Positions 13,131 to 24,660 of a DNA stretch of 64,000 bases are shown piece by piece. The notes under the pieces are model-generated. The model saw only the letters and a list, made by a program, of their open reading frames with translations, made no database searches and was not told where the DNA came from. Within the stretch, counting starts at the first letter, position 1; the number at the start of each line of letters is the position of its first letter. Made by a program: the position numbers and the translations under genes. Origin of the DNA: Halichondria panicea (lineage: Eukaryota > Porifera > Demospongiae > Suberitida > Halichondriidae); the NCBI RefSeq assembly GCF_963675165.1, contig NC_087377.1, forward strand, positions 14,690,198 through 14,754,197. Direction: 5' to 3'.

Positions 13131-13558
13131 GCGTGTTTCAGTATAGAGCCAAATAACCTCTGCAGAAGTTATTTGGCTCTATGGACAATAAATTGGGGAG
13201 TATAAGTAGGAGTTAGGTGACTGGCTGAATTAAAAATGATAATGTTAAATTCATACTAAATCTAGCTCAGTGTACAGACAAAATTAATTCAGTCATTGTG
13301 CATGTAGCTAGCTAGAGTCTACTGCAGACATGTGCTAGTAGCTAGCTATTATATCAAGTCTATACTGCAGACAATGGAGAGTCTACTTAAAACTAGGCTG
13401 GCCAGCTTTCTACTTACTTACATAGACTAGTAGAGTGATCAGGCAAGAGGATATCTCTGTGCAAAATCAAAGGTTAACCTTGGAATGCATTGCCCTGCTA
13501 CGCCCACTCATTTACTCTTCACTTCCGCTTTTTCCGATTTCTGGCTTTCTGGTCCTAC

Positions 13559-13566
13559 ATGCGCTT
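13559..13566. repeat. Target-site duplication, right copy (ATGCGCTT)
   Basis: Identical to 3541-3548 and directly outside the inverted terminus GGTCCTAC. Confidence 0.88.
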
Positions 13567-13654
13567 CTACGTGATAATTAGTGGGTGTGGTTTTCGGGCA
13601 AACAATTTGCGAGGGCGGTTGCCTCCTTCCCGTAAATTTTCTAGTTACACCCCT

Positions 13655-14020
13655 GGAATAATACCTGGACTGTTGGAAGAAACAGGCTTTATGAAGCAGC
13701 CAAGGAAATGAAAAAAAGTACATCCACTACATTTTCATAGACGACGATGTTCAACTATAGTAACATTGGATACAAAAACTCCATGGAGGATGTATGAGGA
13801 GTCTCTTAAGACCTTCCAACCAGCTGTAGCTGCCGTCCTCTTATACACTAATAGGAAATTCTCCGATGAAAGTTTTCCTGAGCAAGTGAATTATTGTGAA
13901 GCCACAGGATACATATACAAGTATACTACATGGATGCTATCTTCAATGCCTTTCACTATTGCTTTATATAGACCACATACTACTGCATGCTTTCCCCCAT
14001 TTTATGGGTAATTTGATAAA
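13655..14020 (+). pseudogene. Fragment of a glycosyltransferase-like gene (frameshifted)
   Basis: Pieces in three frames resemble one protein: NRLYEAAKEM, then IFIDDDVQL (a DxD-like acidic motif), then PWRMYEESLKTFQPAVAAV, then DAIFNAFH. The order and motifs recall an invertebrate family of predicted glycosyltransferases with an acidic DDD/DxD site. Frameshifts after KEM (about 13715) and near 13765, and stops in the DAIFNAFH frame, show that it is dead. The family assignment is from memory of motifs only and is uncertain. Confidence 0.35.
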
Positions 14021-15369
14021 CTGGCAATGCAACTCGTCGACAAGTGATTGTTGGCCAAAAAACAAAATAATAATTATTATGTGCATGATAATTATACATT
14101 TCCACAACAATTATTATTCACACAAGGAGATTGTCTAGAAACAGAGGTGTTGGAGCCACAGCGGCCCGGTAAGTGATTTCTGTCATTCAGAGCCTTGATA
14201 TCACCTACCGGTATATAATTTATAGGAGCAAGATATAGGTTAAATGTGGTAATGAAAACTGATGTGCTTTCTTAGTTACATGTATATAACACTGAATAAA
14301 GTCCAATCAACTGCATGAACAGTGCCAGAGAAATTCAGAAACATGTAGGTACGCTTGGCTTCAAATTCCAACTGATCAAAGGGTTAACACGTCATCCTTA
14401 GCCTTTTTGTGAATAATACTGGTTATCTCGTTAATCTGGCCACTTTTGGGACAGTGCATGCAGCTTGGTCGGAATAGCGAGGTGGCCGCATACCAGATAA
14501 TAGCCACGACTAAAAAACGACCTCACCTCAATTCTAGTGCCTAATTTTGTGGTTCTGTCTCGAGGATAATGAATCATTATAAGTGTAATCCAATGTATTA
14601 TCTGCCAAACCACACCATATCTGGCCGTAATAAAAAATTTATTACAGTTTTCCAGGTGCATGCGGTTAAGCATCCCTTTGATCTCATCTGCGTGTTTCGC
14701 TTTTTAATTAGTGGAAACGATAGCGTTCACTTAGCTGCTCGAAAAACTCTGCTATAAGAGATGACAATTCAGGCAGGTATTGTTTATAAACAGTCTTTAC
14801 CAGTGCCTCGTGCTGTTATTTGAGAAAATTTCGAGGTAAGCTGCCTCTTACAGCTGTTTTTGTCTTGATTTCATGCATGTGTAATTTTATATTTTAACAG
14901 TCATTGTGTTAGTGTACATTGTGTTAGCGTACATGCGTCAGGAAGTTTATTAGCACTACATCTCCTTTCCCATGCACTTATATATTAGACATGGACTGGT
15001 AATAATATATATACTTCAGCTGGATTACGATTGGTTGGCAGAAGGCCGCCTCTAGCTGGAACTTATCCCAAGACACAAGGCATGCAGTAATTTTGGTCTT
15101 TGGGGTTTTACTCTGACTTGCATCCATGCAAAGGTCCTCTATATAAACCATCAATACAGCACTTCCAACAGTGCTATATACTCGTCATCACAGACACTAC
15201 TGTACTGGTTCTAGTCTTGCTACTTTGTTGTTTGTGTAGAACCATAGCCTCGATTAAACCGCGGGGAAACACGGATGGTACTTTGAGGGTGCTTCCGTTT
15301 CCAATCCCCCCTTTTTCCTATCTATGCCCAAACTAGGTTTTCAATGCAATTTTATTATGGCCGGATGTA
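14021..15369. other. Intergenic, no supported gene
   Basis: AT-rich sequence with scattered small ORFs. Around 14425-14500 there is TCTCGTTAATCTGGCCACTT and AGCGAGGTGGCCGCATACCAG, which resembles material at 36885-37025 (CTCGCTAATCTGGCT and GCGGCCACCTCGCTATTCC); both may be remnants of one pogo-like repeat. A TAGCCTCG-type end occurs near 15246. Confidence 0.35.
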
Positions 15370-16460
15370 AGGTTTTGGGTATGGTTTGGCAGATTACATT
15401 TCATTATCCTCAAGACAAGAAACGCAACGGGAGGTGAGATGGTCGCTGTGTAGGTGAGGTTGTGGACCTGCAGAATCGATTACTACATACCTTGCATGCA
15501 TGAGCGAGTGGAACTTTATTTCTCCGCAAACTCTGTGGCACAAGACAAGAAAGTAGCCACTTTTCTGAGCGTTGTAGGACCCACTGTCTACTCTACTCTC
15601 TGATCTATTCGCACCAACATCACTTTAACTCAAGCCATTGAACAAGCTTTGGCAATGGAAGCTGCAACAAAGAATGCTTTTTTTGTAAATAGTCATAAGC
15701 ATGGCATCAATTAAGAAACTACACTTTCGACCAGAACAGCGGATGTCTCAACTACTAATGGTTGTTCCAGATGTGGAAAATCCAATCACACGGCAAGGGA
15801 TTGTAAATTCAAGGACGCTATACTTGCCATGCGTGTGGGAAGCGAGGACATATTGCTCCAGTTTGCAGATCCAAACAAGCCAACTGGATTGAACCAGCCA
15901 GCCAGCCAGAAGTCAGCACACAAATACCATTGTCGTATTGTCTATCGATCGACCATTGATTACAAGAAGTCCACCATATCTATCATAAGGCCTTGAAACC
16001 TGCAACTCAATACACTACCCACAGTACATTCAATAAAAATCCATTCTAATCTCCAAGCTGTTAAAGTACCCATAAGCAGTCAGCTAACTTTTCTGAGTAA
16101 AAACTGAATGAAAGCCAAACGGGCGACGAATGTGCTTTGTTGAAAACAATCACAGCCCAAGATCGACTCCAGTCATCAATTTCACTCGGGCTGAAATGTG
16201 TTTGGGGAATGTACACTTCCTCCCACTCCATTCTTTGAAGGTATTGTTGCTCGCTTCTTCCTCACAGAAGAATTTTACAACTTGAAGCTGACAGCACCAG
16301 CTGCTACTTCACCTATTGAAGTTTCTGAATGGAGATCGAAGGGAAAACATTGTCAATGGAAGTTGATACAGGAGCTGCCGTCTTTATGATTTCAGAGGTT
16401 ACTCGAAAAGCTATTCTTCCAAAGCTAAAACCCAAGAAAAGTACTCAAAACAATCTTGAA
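15370..16460 (+). pseudogene. Ty3/Gypsy-like retrotransposon remnant (gag zinc knuckles and protease)
   Basis: Broken frames give, in order: VATFLSVVGPTVYSTL, LSDLFAPTSL, then QAIEQALAMEAATKN (gag-like); two CCHC zinc knuckles, CSRCGKSNHTARDC and CHACGKRGHIAPVC (about 15763-15866, with a frameshift between them); and an aspartic protease start, MEIEGKTLSMEVDTGAAV, with the DTGA catalytic motif (about 16329-16385). Multiple frameshifts and a stop separate the pieces. No reverse transcriptase or LTR is seen, and ankyrin sequence follows directly, so the element is truncated and dead. Confidence 0.7.
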
Positions 16461-16549
16461 TGTTATGGCATACCTATAATGCTAACCACTATAAAAAGGA
16501 ATAGAAATGCACTATTATTATTCAAACTAATGCATGTGTGCATGCATAG

Positions 16550-16975
16550 AGCCAGTCAACAAAGCTGGTGACACACCCACTCTCTCTGGCCTATAAAAAC
16601 AGACACTTGGAGATTATCAAATATCTCGCTCAAGAACATCAGTGTGACCCAAAATGTGCGTGTGCTGCAAAGCAAACTGTTAACTTTCTAGTGTCCATAA
16701 TTTGCTTGTATCCACAATTGCAGTGAATAAGGCTGGAGACACTCCTCTCTCCCTTAAGTGTTCCCGTGGTAACCTGAAGATGGTCAAGGCTCTCATCAAC
16801 AAGCATGTTGATCCAAATAGTAAGTGTTTATCAGTGCTATTAAGTTGTTGATACATGGTAGTCTTCCACAGAGCCAGTCAACAAGGCTGGTGACACCCCA
16901 CTCTCTCTGGCTTGTGCTAATAGCCACTTGGACACAGTTAAGTACTTGCAAACGAGCATCATTGTGATCCTAGAA
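16550..16975 (+). pseudogene. Three ankyrin-repeat exons, partly broken
   Basis: Three similar exons each encode one ankyrin repeat beginning NKAGDTPLSL: about 16550-16655 (reading YKNRHLEIIKYLAQEHQCDP after a small shift), 16724-16819 (CSRGNLKMVKALINKHVDPN, with clean AG and GTAAGT sites) and 16872-16975 (ACANSHLDTVKYL, then a 1-nt shift into LANEHHCDPR). The one-exon-per-repeat layout is typical of large ankyrin proteins. Frameshifts in the first and third copies and the lack of flanking domains suggest a gene fragment. Confidence 0.6.
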
Positions 16976-17064
16976 GTAAGTTTATCATTGTACATTACTA
17001 CATGTGTTTGTATAGCTTTTTTCTACTAATTGTTGCATACATGTGGCGATCCTCTGCACTGAAC

Positions 17065-18358
17065 TTACCGATACAGACGACTAGCTTCATCTGTTTCAGA
17101 CAATGAAGCCACAAATCCATCCAAGCAGCTACAGTTGAACTGTCCCATGTTATTTAAACAAATAGAATTCTGACCACAGTTGCATTGTATGGGAGATAAT
17201 CTCATGCCTCCAGGGTAGATATAAGAATTGGCAACACTGAATCCATACACTGAAACACCTATAACGGCTGAGCTGTTTTGATGGCGGATAGAATGAGCTC
17301 CAGTGGACACATTCGTTCTACTTGTGTAGCCACAAATCTCTACACTTAAACAGACAACATTCCTCCAGCCAGTAATAGTGACACTATTTGTGCAGTTTGA
17401 AAAAACCATACACCGTAACATAGTTGGATACGAAAAGGGGAAACGCTTTAACAAAATAATTATTTTATTAACTGCTCAATTGGAGGGATTATCATCATGA
17501 ATGGGTCTCCCACGCCACCTCTCTCCCTAAAATATGCATATACTGTATGACCAGTACTGGAGAAGTGGATTCAATGTTATAAAAACTGTTAATAGGGATT
17601 TCAAATTCTCTGAAGCTCCCTCCACTTTGCAATTGAAATTGACCGACTGATACGTTAGTGTTGCAGTTCATATCTACACTTGCTGCTCGGGCACTAAGAA
17701 CACGAATACGTTCACCAGAAGATACCCTCGAGAGATGCTACGAGGAATTTTGAGCCCCATGTGACAGTCGGAGGTACTTGTTCAACCAGATGGTCACAGT
17801 ATAGGGTATACCTTGAGGAACATTAGCACAATCCGATCCACAAAACACGGACAAAGGTTTGGAGCTTGTTATTCTTGTTCCTGTGAGATCATTATCACTT
17901 TCAATCTGATACGTTTCCATACTATTGAGTGTTATTGTTGAGGAGTTGAATTTGACAACAGTTTCATTTTCACAAGCCTCCAACAAAATCAAATAGTTAG
18001 TAATAGTTTGCAGTCGCCCTCGTGCAACATGCCATATATTAATTGCACTGGATAACACAATGCCCGAGGGCCGCAGTGTTGCACTCGTGCTGGCCAAACT
18101 AATACTTGACTCTAGGTTTGTGATAAACAAAAACAACAAACTCGTGAGACCAACCCAAAAACCGCCCATGAATTTTTGCCAGCACTTGATGAAGTCTCAT
18201 CTAGGATTAATGGACAATTCAAGGATTACATGCATAATAATTATAGAACAAAAATTCAGTCCTATAATTATGCCTGTAATTTGACCATCACAAGATGGAG
18301 CAAATGTGATTATGATTATTGTCAATGCTAAAGTAGATCTAGCAATTCTGTAGCTCAT
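17065..18358 (-). pseudogene. Broken copy of the N-terminal exons of the adhesion GPCR (IgGFc-binding + EGF)
   Basis: This matches the intact exons at 42352-40886. A signal-exon copy is at 18358-18275. Its donor is spoiled by an inserted ATAATTATG near 18270. The IgGFc-binding part at 18170-17740 keeps [19 protein letters not shown] but has lost about 80 residues between FLFITN and [11 protein letters not shown] frameshifted middle lies at 17735-17455. The last part, 17454-17065, ends in the EGF-like [20 protein letters not shown]. None of the HRM, GAIN or 7TM exons follow. It is a partial, dead duplicate. Confidence 0.8.
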
Positions 18359-18589
18359 TACTTGTTGATTATAGATTTAGTTCTCTACAATGATATAATT
18401 TATAGTGAGGCAACACTTTAGCAATTCTCACTATAATAATAGGTCTAGGTTTAATTATAAGACAGGCTAGATATCTCTAAAATATTGAATGGATCCCCTC
18501 TCCTGGTAGTACTTAATTAGCAAGTTGGTTACTACAGCTCTGGGGTTTTGATAAATATCTCTTCCTGTTCGGCGATTCATTATAGGAAA

Positions 18590-18885
18590 CCGACCACGAA
18601 TTTTTTGCCAGCACTTGAGGTTTCATCTATGATCAATGAGGGCTTACATGGATAATTAAAAACTACAAGTGTTCAGTCCTACCTGTGGTTTGGGCATCAC
18701 AAGGTGAAGAAAATGTGATTAGATTACTGTCAATGCTCTGATAGGCCATGCACCTTCCAAAGGTCTGGCTTCAGTTGTATCTTGGTGGCTACGCCCTGTG
18801 CCCTTGTTATAATTATATAGACAGCTCAGCCCCACGCAATCCAATGGCAATGCCAAAGTAGATCTAGCAATTCTGTAGCTCATTA
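18590..18885 (-). pseudogene. Second, shorter copy of the adhesion-GPCR signal exon and exon-2 start
   Basis: 18596-18660 matches the start of exon 2 (ACTTGAGGTTTCATCTATGA) and 18670-18880 matches the signal exon, interrupted by about 113 bp (18734-18846) with CAATGC on both sides. Only about 50 bp of exon 2 remain. Confidence 0.65.
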
Positions 18886-18959
18886 TTTTTAGTGACTGGT
18901 GTTGATGTATATAATTTACAATGCTCACTAGATATTAATATCAGATCTCACTAGCAAAA

Positions 18960-19518
18960 TCTCTGATATTAGCCCCCCCCTCATATTATAAAACATAAAC
19001 GAAAAACAAAAACCATGGTGCATGGGTGCATGCCTTTATTAATTGGGAATCACAGTCACCCCTGCTGTAAATTTATACTACTGTAGATGTAATGTAATTG
19101 GATTTATGTTGCTATAGAGTCTCCCTCCACCCCCACACTGACAATCTGCTACTGCATGTAACACTATACTGTTTATAGTTAGCTCTAAACATCATTTTTC
19201 TAAGCTCCCTCTTGACAGGGACTGTCTAGTTTTACACACTAATCAAAGGTATAATATGCAAGAATGCATCACAGTAACTATCTTATAATAGCACTGCCAA
19301 CTGGTTAGATTTTGTCAACCATAAATTCGGTGGACTCATATCGTAATTTGAAGCCCTCATTGCTTAGTAGAACCCTCACTGTATTAGGGATATACAACGA
19401 TTAATTCTGTGATCATAAAAATACATTCAAAAACAACTGTGAAAGCAAACTGTTGACAATAGAAATGAATACAGTCGTACCATTATTGAAATTAACAAAC
19501 AGTTCAGTTCAATTCAAC
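18960..19518. other. 3' flank of receptor A and spacer
   Basis: No exon seen. A poly-C run is at 18970-18977. From about 19420 the sequence (CATTCAAAAACAACTGTGAAAGCAAACTG) matches the 3' flank of receptor D at 47580 and, more weakly, those of B and E, so this is probably 3' UTR. Confidence 0.5.
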
Positions 19519-21929
19519 TTAGTGTTTGATTTCTCCATAAGCCTGGTTCGACTGCATCTCAATGTTTCGCTTTACCGTCTAGAGTAGGATAATCATTACA
19601 CAAATATAATAATTATTTCCTCACTTGTCCATAAGCTTCATTAAACTCCACTTGAATGTCTTGTGTTCCTGGTGTCACTGCTAGACCAACTTCCTCGTAT
19701 ACTGGACCAGCTGGGATTTTTGGAGCTTCATTGCCTGACAGTTGGCTATCTATTTAGACAAACCACATAATTATAAACAGTGTATCGCAATTAAAAACTT
19801 CCGTTTACTTTTTTGTTTCTTAATGATAATCACTAAGAGAGCTATCACTACCAGGACAAGCAGTAATACCACTAACAGAACGCCAGTAACACCTCCAGCT
19901 ACAGAAGCAACGTTCCCACCAGTTACTGACACACCTATATATAAATATATAATTATAGGCCATTATGCAGCATAATATACATGCATGCAGGCAGACTCTG
20001 AACTCACACTCCAACGGAGTCAGGTCAGGTTCCCAGAGACCAGAGTTGTTACAAGTGGCAGTCACTGCACCCACCAGTGAGAACCCTGGATCACATTGGA
20101 AGGTAATGATTGAGCTCTCGGTTGGGTTGGTGTTCTGAGAGTTGGTGTTGAGTAATGCTCCATTGAGTGGAGGGGCAGGCAGGACACACGAAACTGCATG
20201 CATGCATGCATGTGTATACAAGTGTATGATTCAAGTGAACGCAAAACATAATGCTTTATTTTATTTGAAGTTAAAGCTGAAAGAGATGGAGAGATGAAAT
20301 TTGAATGTAATTATGCTTTCACTGCTATACATTTTACCTGATAACTAACTAATTGTCCCGGATAAAACATTTTACGAATGTTTTCTTTCTCACCATTAGG
20401 AAATCACTCACAAGATTCATTTCTACAGACGATCTCCCCTGGTTTATTGTTCCACTTTCCTGTAGCTAGACAGGTGGTAGTCATTATCCCCTCAGGGAAA
20501 AGTTCATCGTCACACTGGAAGGTCACTTGAGTACCGGGAATAGCTGGTACTAAATGACTGCTGATTGTGCCATTCTGTGGTGGGGATAGTGGAGCTGTGC
20601 AGTTCATTGGAGCTGTGAGGTGAAAAAATAAGTTTTTGTACAATCAAGAACTCAACTCACGAGTTGTGGGAGGGAGTGTGGGTAGTGATGTACACTCAAT
20701 AGCCTCAGGGTCTGGACTCCACATCAGTGTATCTTCACATGTCACCATTGTAACAACAGACACATGCCCAGCATCACACTGGATGGTTACTGTGGATCCT
20801 GGCAATCTGGTGGAGACTAGTCCAAATGCTCCATTCATGGGGTTGGTTAAAACAGAACAGCCACCTGCATGAGAGCTAGGGAACTATCCACAAAAATTGC
20901 TATGATGCTGTCAAACCACGTACCAATTCTGAAGTTGTACTCAACGGTTATACTGTTCCCAGCACAGTTGGTAGCCACAACACTGACAGTGTAGTTCACA
21001 TTGTATTGATCAGTCACAGTGACAGAGGTGGATGTGAGGACAGTAGCAGAGAGCTGGGCCGGAGGTGAGATGGTCACTGTATAGGTGAGGTTATCTCTAC
21101 CACCAGACTCAGTAGGAGAGTCCCAACCAATAGTCACATTAACTCCATCGACTGAGCTGCTTGAAATTGAGTTACTCAAACCAGTCAATGGTGACGGAGT
21201 AGCTACAAAGTATATGTTGTATATAAGTTGATAATTATAGAACCTCACTTGCTATCAGTATGGTGAGTTCTTCCCTCAACTCCGGCCTTCCTACAGGAAG
21301 ACAACCAATAGTGATCCCCTCCATCGCAGGGAATTTTAAACTGGAGGTGATCATTGAACTGGTGGAATTGAACACCACTGAGGTAATAGTGTACTGATCT
21401 CGTTGGTTTGGTACATCGAGTGATTGATCAATTCTGACAAGCTGTTGACCAGGGATTTCCCATTCAAAGAAAGAAGTGGACATATCAACAGGCACTGTGC
21501 AAGTGAGTGAGACCACATCTCCAACACAGGGAGTTCCAGTGTAGTCACGTGTCAAACCACCCAGCACAAACGGTATCATACCTATACATGCATGCAACCA
21601 TTAATTGTTATTATTGTGACGTTTTGTAGCCTTCACTATTGCATGGTATTAGTTATGCCCTAGCTCGTGCTTCAGTGCAATAATATGCCATGCATAAATC
21701 CCAATTAAGTGCCCATGTTGTAACTATAAAACTGATGCACCTATTTTGAGAGAAATACCAAATTTACCTAAACGTCATGCAGTAACATGCATACAGACCT
21801 ATTTATAATCAGACTATAGAGTTTAATGTCTATAGTGTAACTTACTAGCCAATACACTTTTCATATGACAGTCCTACAGTTTCTATACTCACCAACCATT
21901 AGAATCCAAACTGTCTCTGTGTCTGTCAT
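19519..21929 (-). CDS. Type I receptor A: Ig-like, FN3, three CCP, TM, tyrosine tail
   Basis: Exons: 21929-21893, 21581-21249, 21202-20924, 20864-20661, 20612-20412, 20193-20008, 19934-19809, 19749-19625, 19578-19519. All have GT-AG sites; the sum is 1551 nt, an open frame of 516 residues. Domains: short hydrophobic start 1-12 (MTDTETVWILMVG; weak as a signal peptide, so an upstream exon is possible); Ig-like 13-123; FN3 124-216 (WDSPTESGG); CCP 217-284, 285-351 and 352-413, each with the Cys pattern and a Trp near the end; TM 414-455 (GGVTGVLLVVLLLVLVVIAL) followed by KK; cytoplasmic tail with PVYEEVGL, NEAYGQ and NQAYGEI. It is probably a cell-surface recognition receptor. Receptor B follows upstream in the same orientation, 505 bp away. 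Confidence 0.88.
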
Positions 21930-22433
21930 GATGAGAAGTATATCTAAACTCCAGAAGTGAGATGGCTGATCATGTGATCTATAGCCAATAACATCCATCA
22001 AACATCCAGTCATGTGACTGTACTTTAATTGATACCCTGAGATCATTGTAACGGATCCCAGTAAATTGACACTCATTAAACAGCACAATACATGCATGTA
22101 CCCCACTGTTGACGATTAATTTTGAGGTCGATATGTTAATTGTACTGCAATGGCTTAAACTGAGAAATATTGCGGGAAATTTGTAGGCTGTTATTTCAAG
22201 AATAAAAGAATGGAATATATAATAGGCAATTTCTCAGGCTCGATCCTGATCTACCAACTAAGGCCTATATAGACATCAGTCAGGAGGTCCATAGCATTGC
22301 AGGAATAATTATAGCATGCTGCATGCTTGTTTAGCCACACAATCTAGATTAATGGTTTAGCCAGCTGCTGTGATCATCAACAGTGAAAGTAAACTACAAT
22401 CGTACTATTATTGAAATAAACAAACAGTTCAGT
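21930..22433. other. A-B intergenic segment, duplicated elsewhere
   Basis: Holds the upstream region of A and the 3' flank of B. Blocks such as TTGATACCCTGAGATCATTG and TTTAGCCAGCTGCTGTGATCAT also occur at 47255-47575, downstream of receptor D. No exon seen. Confidence 0.6.
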
Positions 22434-24660
22434 TCAGTGCTTGATTTCTCCATAAGCCTGGTTCGACTGCATCTCAATGTTTTGCTTTATCGTCTAGAGT
22501 ATATAATAGGATAATCATTACATAAATCTATAATATAACCTCACTTGTCCATAAGCTTCATTAGACTCCACTTGAATGTCTTGTGTTTTTAGTGTCATTG
22601 CTAGACCAACTTCCTCGTATACCGGACCAGCTGGGACTTTTGGAGTTTCATTGCCTGACTGTTGGCTATCTATTGAGACAAATCACATAATTAATACGGT
22701 GTATCGCAAACAATTTTCATTTCCCTTTACTTTTTCTTTTCTTGACAATAATCATTAAGAGAGCTATCATTGCTAGAAAAAGCAGTAATAACAGACCGCC
22801 AATAACACCTCCAGCTACAGAAGCAATATTCCCACCAGTTGGAGCTGCCGCACCTATATAATTATATAGATGCGGCAGCATATACATATAGGCCATATGC
22901 AGTATAATATTATGTAAGTTCATTTATGCCTGTATACAGGCATAAATGAACTTACACTCCAATAGAGATTGATCAGGATCCCAGAGACCAAAGTTGTTAC
23001 AAGTGGCAGTCACTGCACCCACCAGTGAGAACCCAGGATCACATTGGAAGGTAATGACTGAGCCCTCAGTTGGGTTGGTGTTCTGAGAGTTAATGTTGAG
23101 TAATGCTCCATTGAGTGGAGGGGCAGGCAGGACACACGAAACTGAGCACACAGAATACAATTGTAACGTTACGCTATTCGAACTTTGAGCTCAAAGTAAA
23201 AAGGTTAATTGACACCATTAAACCATAAACCAGGTAACTTACTAGACTCATTTCTGCAGACGATCTCCCCTGGGATCTTGTCCCACTCTCCTGTAGCTAG
23301 ACAGGTGGCAGTCATTATCCCCTCAGGGAACAGTCCATTGTCACACTGGAAAGTCACATGAGTACCAGGAATAGCTGGTACTGAATGATCACTGATGGTG
23401 CCATTCTGTGGTGAGGATAGTGGAGCCTTGCAGTTCATTGGAGCTGTGAGGAGAAAAAATAATATTTATACAATCAAGAACTCAACTCACAACTTGTAGG
23501 AGGGAGTGTGGGTAGTGATGTACACTCAATAGCCTCAGGGTCTGGACTCCACATTAGTGTATCATCACATATCACCATTGTAACAGCAGACACATACCCA
23601 GCATCACACTGGATGGTTACTGTTGATCCTGGTAATCTGCTGGAGACTGGTTCAAACGCTCCATTCATAGGGTTAGTCAACACAGGACAGCCGCCTGCAT
23701 GAGAGGGGTCAGTGTAGTGTGCTGTTTAAAAACGATGTCAACTCACTAATCCTAAAGTTGTATTCAGCTGTTGTACTATTCCCAGCACAGTTGGTAGCCA
23801 CAACACTGACAGTGTAGTCCACATTGTATTGAGCAGTCACAGTGACAGAGGTGGATGTGAGAACAGTTGCAGAGAGCTGGGCCGGAGGTGAGATGGTCAC
23901 TGTGTAGGTGAGGTCATCTCTACCACCAGTCTCAGTAGGAGGGTTCCACTGTACAGACACACTAGCTTCATTGGCAGAGCTGCTCAGAGTGGAGTGTCTG
24001 ATGGTGAAAGGTGGTCCTGGTGGATCTAATTATGAATAATAGATAAACTTAATATAAACTGCTATTCAGTATCAGCAGAATGTAACTGTGTACAATGTAA
24101 CTTAACTGTACGTACCTCAACCAGCAACTCACCAACCAAACGAATCGTTGAAGATCCTATAGTGCTTACAGGCATAAACCCCAAACAGGACACAGTGATC
24201 CCATTCTCTGCTGTTCTTGACAGAGTAGATGTTAGTGTACTGTCATTGAATGCAAGCAGTGTCACAGTGTAACCTGAATGCATTAGTGGTGCATTGAGAC
24301 CAGAGGTGGAAAGGATAGTGATGGGAGTAACATCTGATGGCTCCCATCTCAAGAAAGTTCCAGCGCCAGTGCAGGTGAAAGTAACTGTTTCCATTGGACA
24401 TAGTCTCTCCACACTCACTGAATATTGTGCTGCAAAGGAATTAATAAAGTAAAGAAAGGCACAAAAAGTTGTGTTGGCTCTTCTAGATCTATCACTTGAA
24501 ATACTGAAAGGTGCCTATTAATATTAAATCTACAAGTTTTACCACTGATGGCACTCCGAGAAGATAAACAGAATATGATAGCAAGATCTATGTAGAACTT
24601 GAGAGACAGTGGATTAGAGCCTATTCCACTCGAACTCCTGATCCCCAGTCGACTAGTCAT
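22434..24660 (-). CDS. Type I receptor B: Ig-like, FN3, three CCP, TM, tyrosine tail
   Basis: Exons: 24660-24543, 24429-24133, 24025-23747, 23694-23491, 23443-23243, 23141-22956, 22853-22731, 22669-22545, 22493-22434. The sum is 1593 nt, an open frame of 530 residues. The first exon gives a hydrophobic leader (FYIDLAIIFCLSSRSAIS). Ig-like 40-138 (MTVTFTC-type core with WEPSD); FN3 139-231; CCP 232-299, 300-366, 367-428; TM 429-469 (IGGLLLLLFLAMIALLMIIV then KKRKSK); tail with VYEEVGL, NEAYGQ, NQAYGEI. The exon sizes of FN3, the CCPs and the tail equal those of receptor A (279, 204, 201, 186, 125, 60 nt), which shows tandem duplication. The donor after the third CCP lies at the edge of a 42-bp perfect palindrome. 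Confidence 0.88.
22914..22955. repeat. 42-bp perfect palindrome at a splice donor of receptor B
   Basis: GTAAGTTCATTTATGCCTGT continues into its exact complement. The intron after the third CCP exon starts at 22955, which is the first base of the palindrome on the minus strand. In the RNA, the first 42 nt of the intron could fold into a stem that hides the 5' splice site. The other receptors have no such structure at this junction. Confidence 0.9.

Larger units (their letters stand above)
3549..13558. mobile_element. 10-kb foldback DNA transposon with long repeat-filled inverted arms
   Basis: The two ends are inverted copies: GTAGGACCAGAAAGCCAGAA starts at 3549 and its complement ends at 13558. 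Directly outside both ends is the 8-bp direct repeat ATGCGCTT (3541-3548 and 13559-13566), a target-site duplication. The left arm runs to about 6150 and the right arm from about 8150; matching inverted segments can be followed inwards (5760-5900 with 8460-8600; 5990-6120 with 8190-8350). The arms differ in length because of tandem repeat copy number and a ~470-bp segment near 9060-9530 absent on the left. The ~2-kb centre has only small ORFs (6166-6402 +, 7117-7452 -, 7408-7620 +) that I cannot identify; no transposase is visible. An 8-bp duplication fits hAT or P-type elements; long repetitive arms recall Foldback or Galileo. It looks non-autonomous. Superfamily is unassigned. Confidence 0.88.

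Noticed and set aside
14431-14673. 80-codon minus-strand ORF
   Set aside because: Lies over repeat-like sequence shared with a GPCR intron; no protein similarity recognised.
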